A program made the translations under genes and the position numbers. Below are positions 5,035 to 8,932 of a stretch of DNA of 8,932 bases, piece by piece. The first letter of the stretch is position 1. Every line of letters begins with the position of its first letter. The DNA comes from Oscillospiraceae bacterium (GTDB lineage: Bacteria; Bacillota; Clostridia; Saccharofermentanales; Saccharofermentanaceae), in assembly GCA_902782985.1 (NCBI GenBank), contig CACZPC010000299.1, positions 1 through 8,932 of the forward strand. The letters run 5' to 3'. The notes under the pieces are model-generated. The model saw only the letters and a list, made by a program, of their open reading frames with translations. It was not told where the DNA came from and searched no databases.

Positions 5035-6453
5035 ATGGAATACAGCGATTTTGTACACAACATCAAGCCGATAGCTTGCATCGTGTCGTTTGACATTCTC
5101 CCCGACGGAAGATTCGGAGAGATCATGATAGTCGACGCCAATGAAAGATACAGAAAGACAGTACTCGAAGATACATCAGCCTTTGTAAAGAACGTTCCAT
5201 ATACGAATTACATCAGGCAGGACCACAATTTTGAAGGAATGTGCTACGAGTGCATCGACATACAAAAACCCATTCACGCTTATGTAGATGCATCTTTCTT
5301 TAACGCATGGATGGAGCTTTATATGATACCGCTGGTATCTCCCGTTGAAGATAAAGCTTATGTACTCTTCTCTTATGACATGACATCAAAAGCTGATGCG
5401 GATAAGATGACTGACGTTACACCGGAAGCTGCTTCATTCGTACTCAGATCATGCATCAAGCTCAGGGAGTCGGATGACTTTCTGACGGCAGTTAATTCCA
5501 TAGCCGAAGACATACGTCTGTTCTGCGATTCCAAACATTGCACTATCCTGCTTACGGACTTTGCAAAAAAATCCTGTTCGGTATTCGCGGATGCCTATGA
5601 CCCCAATGGGACCGAACCTCCGATGGAGGCTTTCATTGGAGATAACTTCTTCGATCTGATCGAGACGTGGCCAAGACTCATTGACGGCAGCAACTGTTTT
5701 ATCATCAATAATGAATATGAATGGGATCGTGCCAATAAGATCTCTCCGGAATGGGCCAAGAACCTTAAGGACTCAAATGTTCATAATATCGTAATATACC
5801 CTCTTATCAGTAACGGAGAGACAATAGCTTATATCTGGGCTGTAGACTTTGATCGTGAGAAGACATTGCAGATAAAGGAAATAATGGAGCTTACGACATT
5901 CGTACTTACGGCGGAGATCTCCAATCATCTCATGGTCAAGAAGATGAAAGTCATGAGCTCTACAGATCTTCTTACCGGTGTTCTTAATCGTAATGCCATG
6001 AATAACAGGATCAGCGATAATGATACCGGAGCATCAAGGATATCAATGCCTTTCGGCGTATTTTTCATAGATGTCAACGGTCTTAAGGTCGTAAACGATA
6101 CCAAGGGACATATCGCCGGTGATGAGCTTCTGAAAGATGTGGCAACGACTCTTCGCGAGATATTCGAAGGCCAGGAGATATATCGTGTAGGCGGAGATGA
6201 ATTCTTCGTTATGGCGATCGGAGTCACGAAGGAAGAATTCGATGTTCTCGAAGAGAAGCTGATATCCTGCTCAGAAAGACCGGACCATGCCAAATATGCC
6301 TATGGCTCCTATTACTGCGGTGACAGTAAGGATATCCGAAAGGCAATGCAGATAGCAGACGGCAAGATGTATGAGAATAAGGAAGATTTCTACATGCGTC
6401 ATCCGGAGCTTGAGTGGGACAGACAGATGAGCAGGAGAGGTCAGAAGGAATGA
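5035..6453 (+). CDS. PAS/GAF-like sensor diguanylate cyclase (GGDEF)
   Basis: This probably makes cyclic di-GMP from two GTP in the cytoplasm. The 472-residue protein has no membrane segment. Residues 1-115 look PAS-like (IMIVDANERYRKTV), and residues 140-300 look GAF-like, with helices leading into the catalytic domain. The GGDEF domain spans about 305-455 and shows DLLTGVLNRNAM (311-322), FFIDVNGLKVVNDTKGHIAG (343-362) with metal-binding Asp346, and an intact GGDEF at 386-390. The inhibitory I-site RxxD normally just before GGDEF is absent (FEGQ at that position), so feedback inhibition by c-di-GMP through the primary site is not expected. The ATG at 5035 has a modest AAGG eight bases upstream. 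The gene is divergent from the GGDEF-EAL gene, and its end overlaps the convergent methyltransferase gene by 13 bases. The sensor ligand is unknown. Confidence 0.88.
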   Translation: MEYSDFVHNIKPIACIVSFDILPDGRFGEIMIVDANERYRKTVLEDTSAFVKNVPYTNYIRQDHNFEGMCYECIDIQKPIHAYVDASFFNAWMELYMIPLVSPVEDKAYVLFSYDMTSKADADKMTDVTPEAASFVLRSCIKLRESDDFLTAVNSIAEDIRLFCDSKHCTILLTDFAKKSCSVFADAYDPNGTEPPMEAFIGDNFFDLIETWPRLIDGSNCFIINNEYEWDRANKISPEWAKNLKDSNVHNIVIYPLISNGETIAYIWAVDFDREKTLQIKEIMELTTFVLTAEISNHLMVKKMKVMSSTDLLTGVLNRNAMNNRISDNDTGASRISMPFGVFFIDVNGLKVVNDTKGHIAGDELLKDVATTLREIFEGQEIYRVGGDEFFVMAIGVTKEEFDVLEEKLISCSERPDHAKYAYGSYYCGDSKDIRKAMQIADGKMYENKEDFYMRHPELEWDRQMSRRGQKE

Positions 6454-7421
6454 TCGAGGGTGTCGCCCTGCTTTGCCTTTCGAGCCTGCTTAAATAATTC
6501 CTTATCCTTCTTGGTAACGGTGATCACCTCATTGGATGATGAGGTGCATACATTGAGCTTTATAAATCCTTTATTGATCTCGGGATGACGAAGGATACGG
6601 CACGAACACGGTGTAACGGGAGTCTTGGAAAATGCGATAAAACTGTATTTCTCGTCTTCGTAGGGCACAGCGGCATCCTTAATGAGCTTATGCATCTTAC
6701 TTCTCATGACTCTGCATGCAAAATGACACCAGTCGTCTTTACCGATGCGGCATATTCCTTCATGAGGACAGGGAGCGATCATATGACCTCCCGCTTCAAG
6801 GATATGGGCGCGGATATCTCTTATAACCGAAAAACCCGTCATTGTTCCGGGCTCGATTATGACCATGATCTTCCCTGCGGCTTTCCACATCTTATCTACG
6901 GCAGAAAGTCTCTTGTCGGCAGGAAGCTCATTGATGACATATGATGATATGACAAGATCGGATCCGGGAACAGGTTCGTCGCTTAAAAGATCATAGTTCT
7001 TCCAGGAAGCGATCCCGGCAAGCTCTTTATCACCTGACATGAGAGTGCGTCCGATATCGATCATCTGATCTTCATACTCCAGACATTTTATCTCAGACGG
7101 AGCAAAGATCTCGCGGCACGCCCAGGATGCCGCTCCGCTTCCTGCACCTATATCCGATACGGAATCTATATCATCTCCGAATATATCCCGGACATACGAA
7201 AGTGCATCGGATACGGCACCGTATGTGGCGGGCATCCTGACAACGGAATATACCTTTACCTCCTCCTCAGACGTCAGATGATTGCCGCCGGATGAGGCTC
7301 TTTCCAGATACTTCTCGGTGATCTTATTACTGATCCTCCGAAGGTCCCTAAGATTGATATCTTCTACCAGTCCCTCGGTAGCTTCCTTAAGTTTGAAAGG
7401 CATATCCATATCCGTTATCAC
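6441..7421 (-). CDS. Rsm22/METTL17-family SAM-dependent methyltransferase-like protein
   Basis: This 326-residue protein matches the Rsm22 family, whose mitochondrial members (Rsm22, METTL17) bind the small ribosomal subunit during its assembly. A role in 16S rRNA modification or small-subunit assembly is therefore likely, though methylation itself is unproven for the family. The SAM-binding motif I is VSDIGAGSGAASWA (88-101), with IIEPGT at 188-193. Cysteines C218 and C224 (CPHEGIC), C232 (DWCHF) and C292 (LNVCTSS) match the four-cysteine pattern tied to a 4Fe-4S cluster in METTL17. The family stretch YEDEKYSF is at 254-261. The GTG at 7421 overlaps the amidase stop as GTGA, but the GAGG site is only one base away. 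In-frame ATGs at 7409 and 7403 are alternatives, with GAGG 13 bases before the first. The gene follows the amidase in one operon, and its stop lies inside the convergent GGDEF gene's end. Confidence 0.85.
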   Translation of the reverse strand: MITDMDMPFKLKEATEGLVEDINLRDLRRISNKITEKYLERASSGGNHLTSEEEVKVYSVVRMPATYGAVSDALSYVRDIFGDDIDSVSDIGAGSGAASWACREIFAPSEIKCLEYEDQMIDIGRTLMSGDKELAGIASWKNYDLLSDEPVPGSDLVISSYVINELPADKRLSAVDKMWKAAGKIMVIIEPGTMTGFSVIRDIRAHILEAGGHMIAPCPHEGICRIGKDDWCHFACRVMRSKMHKLIKDAAVPYEDEKYSFIAFSKTPVTPCSCRILRHPEINKGFIKLNVCTSSSNEVITVTKKDKELFKQARKAKQGDTLDHSF

Positions 7422-8884
7422 ACCTCGCGTGAATAAGGTATTTCATAATCCCAGGGACGAAGATGTTCATATGTATATGCAGCCGCGAAGACATCCTCGT
7501 CGCGGAACTTCTTCCCTATTATCTGAAGTCCTACGGGAAGTCCCGCGGATGTAAGGCCGGCAGGTACGGAACATGCGGGATTGCCGGTGTAATTCTCAAG
7601 GAAAGTCTCGCAGAATCCGATAAGAGGATCGCATTTTACCCCGGCTACTTCAGACGGTCCCTTGGTATCAAAGTCATCAGTGTTCAGGACCGGCGGACAT
7701 ATGGTAACCGGCGATAAGATGAAATCGAACTTTCCGAATATGTCTTCCTGAGCATCCAATATCTCGGTCCTCATCTCATTAAAGAGCCTGTAGTCCATGA
7801 CAGTGGAATTCCTTGCTATATCGTTCCAGTAGATAAACTCTTCGGGAAGCTCGTCCGCGTGATCGCCGATCAGGTCGAATCCGTCCTTCTTCCACAGTTC
7901 GATATCTATCGATGTATCTATACTTATGCTGCGGCACCACATCTTCGCATATTCGTCAGCAGTATGCCTGAAGTTGAAGTTAACGGGCACAACTTCAGCT
8001 CCCGCCTCTTCGAATGCGAATGCAGCTCTTCTTACGATCTCATTGACCTCATCATCCACGGCAAAGATGTCAAAATCGGGAGTATATGCAAAGCGGCATC
8101 CCTTAAGAGACTTCTTCATGAGCTCCGTGAACTTTCTGGATCCGTGATCAAGGCTTAAGGGATCTCTGGGATCATACCCGGCCATATATTCCATTATCGT
8201 GGCACTGTCTTCGACAGTCCTTGTTATGGCACCGTTACTGCAATAAGGATGAGTAGCCGTCCATGCGTCGGGACGGCATACGCTCGGTACCGTGCCTACG
8301 GAAGCCTTAAAGCCGAAGCAACCGCACCATGAAGCGGGGATCCTTATGGAACCGCCGCCGTCGCCTCCCTCTGCAAACGGGAGCATTCCGTCTGCTACTG
8401 CCGCGGCGGAGCCTCCTGAAGAGCCGCCCGAATTATAACGCCTGTCGAAAGGCGTCGAAGTAGGACCGTACATCTTGTTATCACATGTTCCCCTGAAGCC
8501 GAACGCGGGGGCATTTGTCTTACCTATAGCAATAGCTCCCGCCCTCGATACGGCAGAATAAAAAGCGGAATCCTCGGGGTCGTTCATTATAAGCGACTTA
8601 ACTCCGCCGTGAGAATTCGGCCAGCCTTTCTTAGACGGAAGGAAATCCTTAAGAGCAGTAGGTGCACCTGCAAGAGGCCCGGCATTTTCACCGGACATTA
8701 TCCTTTGTTCCAGCTCCCTTGCTTCCTTAAGAGCTTCCTCTATCTTAAGATAGGTAAAAGCATGCAAAGAAGGATCTCTCATTGAGATCCTTCCCGCAAA
8801 ATAGTCTATGACTTCCACGGGAGATAACTCCCTTGAATTTACAAGCTTACCTATGCCTGTGCCGGACAGCATTTCGAGCTTCAT
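7418..8884 (-). CDS. Amidase-signature family hydrolase
   Basis: This 488-residue cytoplasmic enzyme hydrolyses an amide bond using the Ser-cisSer-Lys triad of the amidase signature family. The residues seen are Lys79 in TALKDFL, Ser155 in the glycine/serine-rich GGSSGGSAAAVA (153-164), and the nucleophile Ser179 in GGDGGGSIRIPA (173-184). The C-terminal PAGLTSAGLPVGLQIIG (441-457) is also typical. The length suits the family. It could be taken for GatA, the Glu-tRNA(Gln) amidotransferase A subunit. However, the DGGGSIRIPA form (GatA usually has DTGGSIR), the differing C-terminal half and the absence of gatB or gatC beside it favour a free-standing amidase, possibly of the aminohexanoate-dimer-hydrolase-like type. 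The substrate cannot be inferred. The ATG at 8884 has GGAGG five bases upstream. It lies 12 bases after an upstream gene's stop and overlaps the methyltransferase start by GTGA, so all are probably one transcript. Confidence 0.88.
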   Translation of the reverse strand: MKLEMLSGTGIGKLVNSRELSPVEVIDYFAGRISMRDPSLHAFTYLKIEEALKEARELEQRIMSGENAGPLAGAPTALKDFLPSKKGWPNSHGGVKSLIMNDPEDSAFYSAVSRAGAIAIGKTNAPAFGFRGTCDNKMYGPTSTPFDRRYNSGGSSGGSAAAVADGMLPFAEGGDGGGSIRIPASWCGCFGFKASVGTVPSVCRPDAWTATHPYCSNGAITRTVEDSATIMEYMAGYDPRDPLSLDHGSRKFTELMKKSLKGCRFAYTPDFDIFAVDDEVNEIVRRAAFAFEEAGAEVVPVNFNFRHTADEYAKMWCRSISIDTSIDIELWKKDGFDLIGDHADELPEEFIYWNDIARNSTVMDYRLFNEMRTEILDAQEDIFGKFDFILSPVTICPPVLNTDDFDTKGPSEVAGVKCDPLIGFCETFLENYTGNPACSVPAGLTSAGLPVGLQIIGKKFRDEDVFAAAYTYEHLRPWDYEIPYSREV

Positions 8885-8896
8885 ATATACCTCCGA

Positions 8897-8932
8897 TCAA
8901 GCCTTGGCAAGCATCTCAAGATACTTCTTGCC
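8897..8932 (-). CDS. 3' end of an upstream gene (last 11 codons)
   Basis: Reading inward from the window edge on the minus strand, one frame gives GKKYLEMLAKA and then TGA at 8899-8897. The peptide looks like an ordinary amphipathic helical C-terminus. The stop lies 12 bases before the amidase ATG, with the amidase's GGAGG in between, as expected for adjacent operon genes. Too little is visible to name the product, and the frame is an inference from this spacing. Confidence 0.5.
   Translation of the reverse strand, partial: GKKYLEMLAKA

Noticed and set aside
5925..6293. Minus-strand 122-codon frame inside the GGDEF gene
   Set aside because: It lies opposite the conserved GGDEF motifs and has no family similarity, so it is a shadow.
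7418..8884. GatA (glutamyl-tRNA amidotransferase subunit A)
   Set aside because: The catalytic triad fits, but the signature reads DGGGSIRIPA rather than the usual DTGGSIR form, the C-terminal half differs, and no gatB or gatC is seen nearby. A general amidase is the safer call.

Overview
The window looks like chromosomal DNA of a gut- or rumen-type Clostridia, most like Lachnospiraceae or a relative. This rests on strong Shine-Dalgarno sites, TGnTATAAT promoters, a cytoplasmic GH27 enzyme beside a small SLH-like protein, soluble c-di-GMP proteins with GAF-like sensors, and a secreted protein with an acidic linker. It is an impression from the proteins, not a phylogenetic placement. I see no rRNA, tRNA, CRISPR array, insertion sequence, phage gene or attachment site. 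The layout is that of an ordinary chromosome, and I found no clear undescribed defence or mobile system.

Region 1 (1-696, minus strand): the 5' part of a secreted acidic protein. Its upstream region (418-696) carries a candidate promoter and a cluster of TGTnAC half-sites, including two related perfect inverted repeats. Region 2 (697-2906, minus): a two-gene operon read from a TGATATAAT promoter. It encodes a GH27-type alpha-galactosidase with a beta-rich insertion between its catalytic residues, then a 133-residue SLH-like protein joined by an ATGA stop/start overlap.

Region 3 (2951-6453): two divergent c-di-GMP genes. On the minus strand is a GGDEF-EAL protein whose GGDEF motif is degenerate (GGDNF) but whose EAL site looks complete, so it is probably a phosphodiesterase. 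It is followed by a hairpin terminator. On the plus strand is a PAS/GAF-like-GGDEF protein with an intact GGDEF motif and no I-site, so it is probably a cyclase. They share a 242-base intergenic region, which suggests that a synthase and a hydrolase are controlled together.

Region 4 (6441-8932, minus): an operon-like run with the last 11 codons of an unidentified gene, an amidase-signature enzyme, and an Rsm22/METTL17-family SAM-dependent methyltransferase-like protein with the four-cysteine pattern expected for an Fe-S cluster. The last two genes overlap by GTGA. The methyltransferase gene runs tail-to-tail into the cyclase gene with a 13-base overlap and no visible terminator between them.

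The points most worth a second look are the cyclase/phosphodiesterase pair and its palindromes, the inserted domain in the GH27 enzyme with its coupled SLH-like partner, the operator-like cluster upstream of the secreted protein, and a 20-codon ORF with a strong ribosome binding site in the gap behind the GGDEF-EAL gene.
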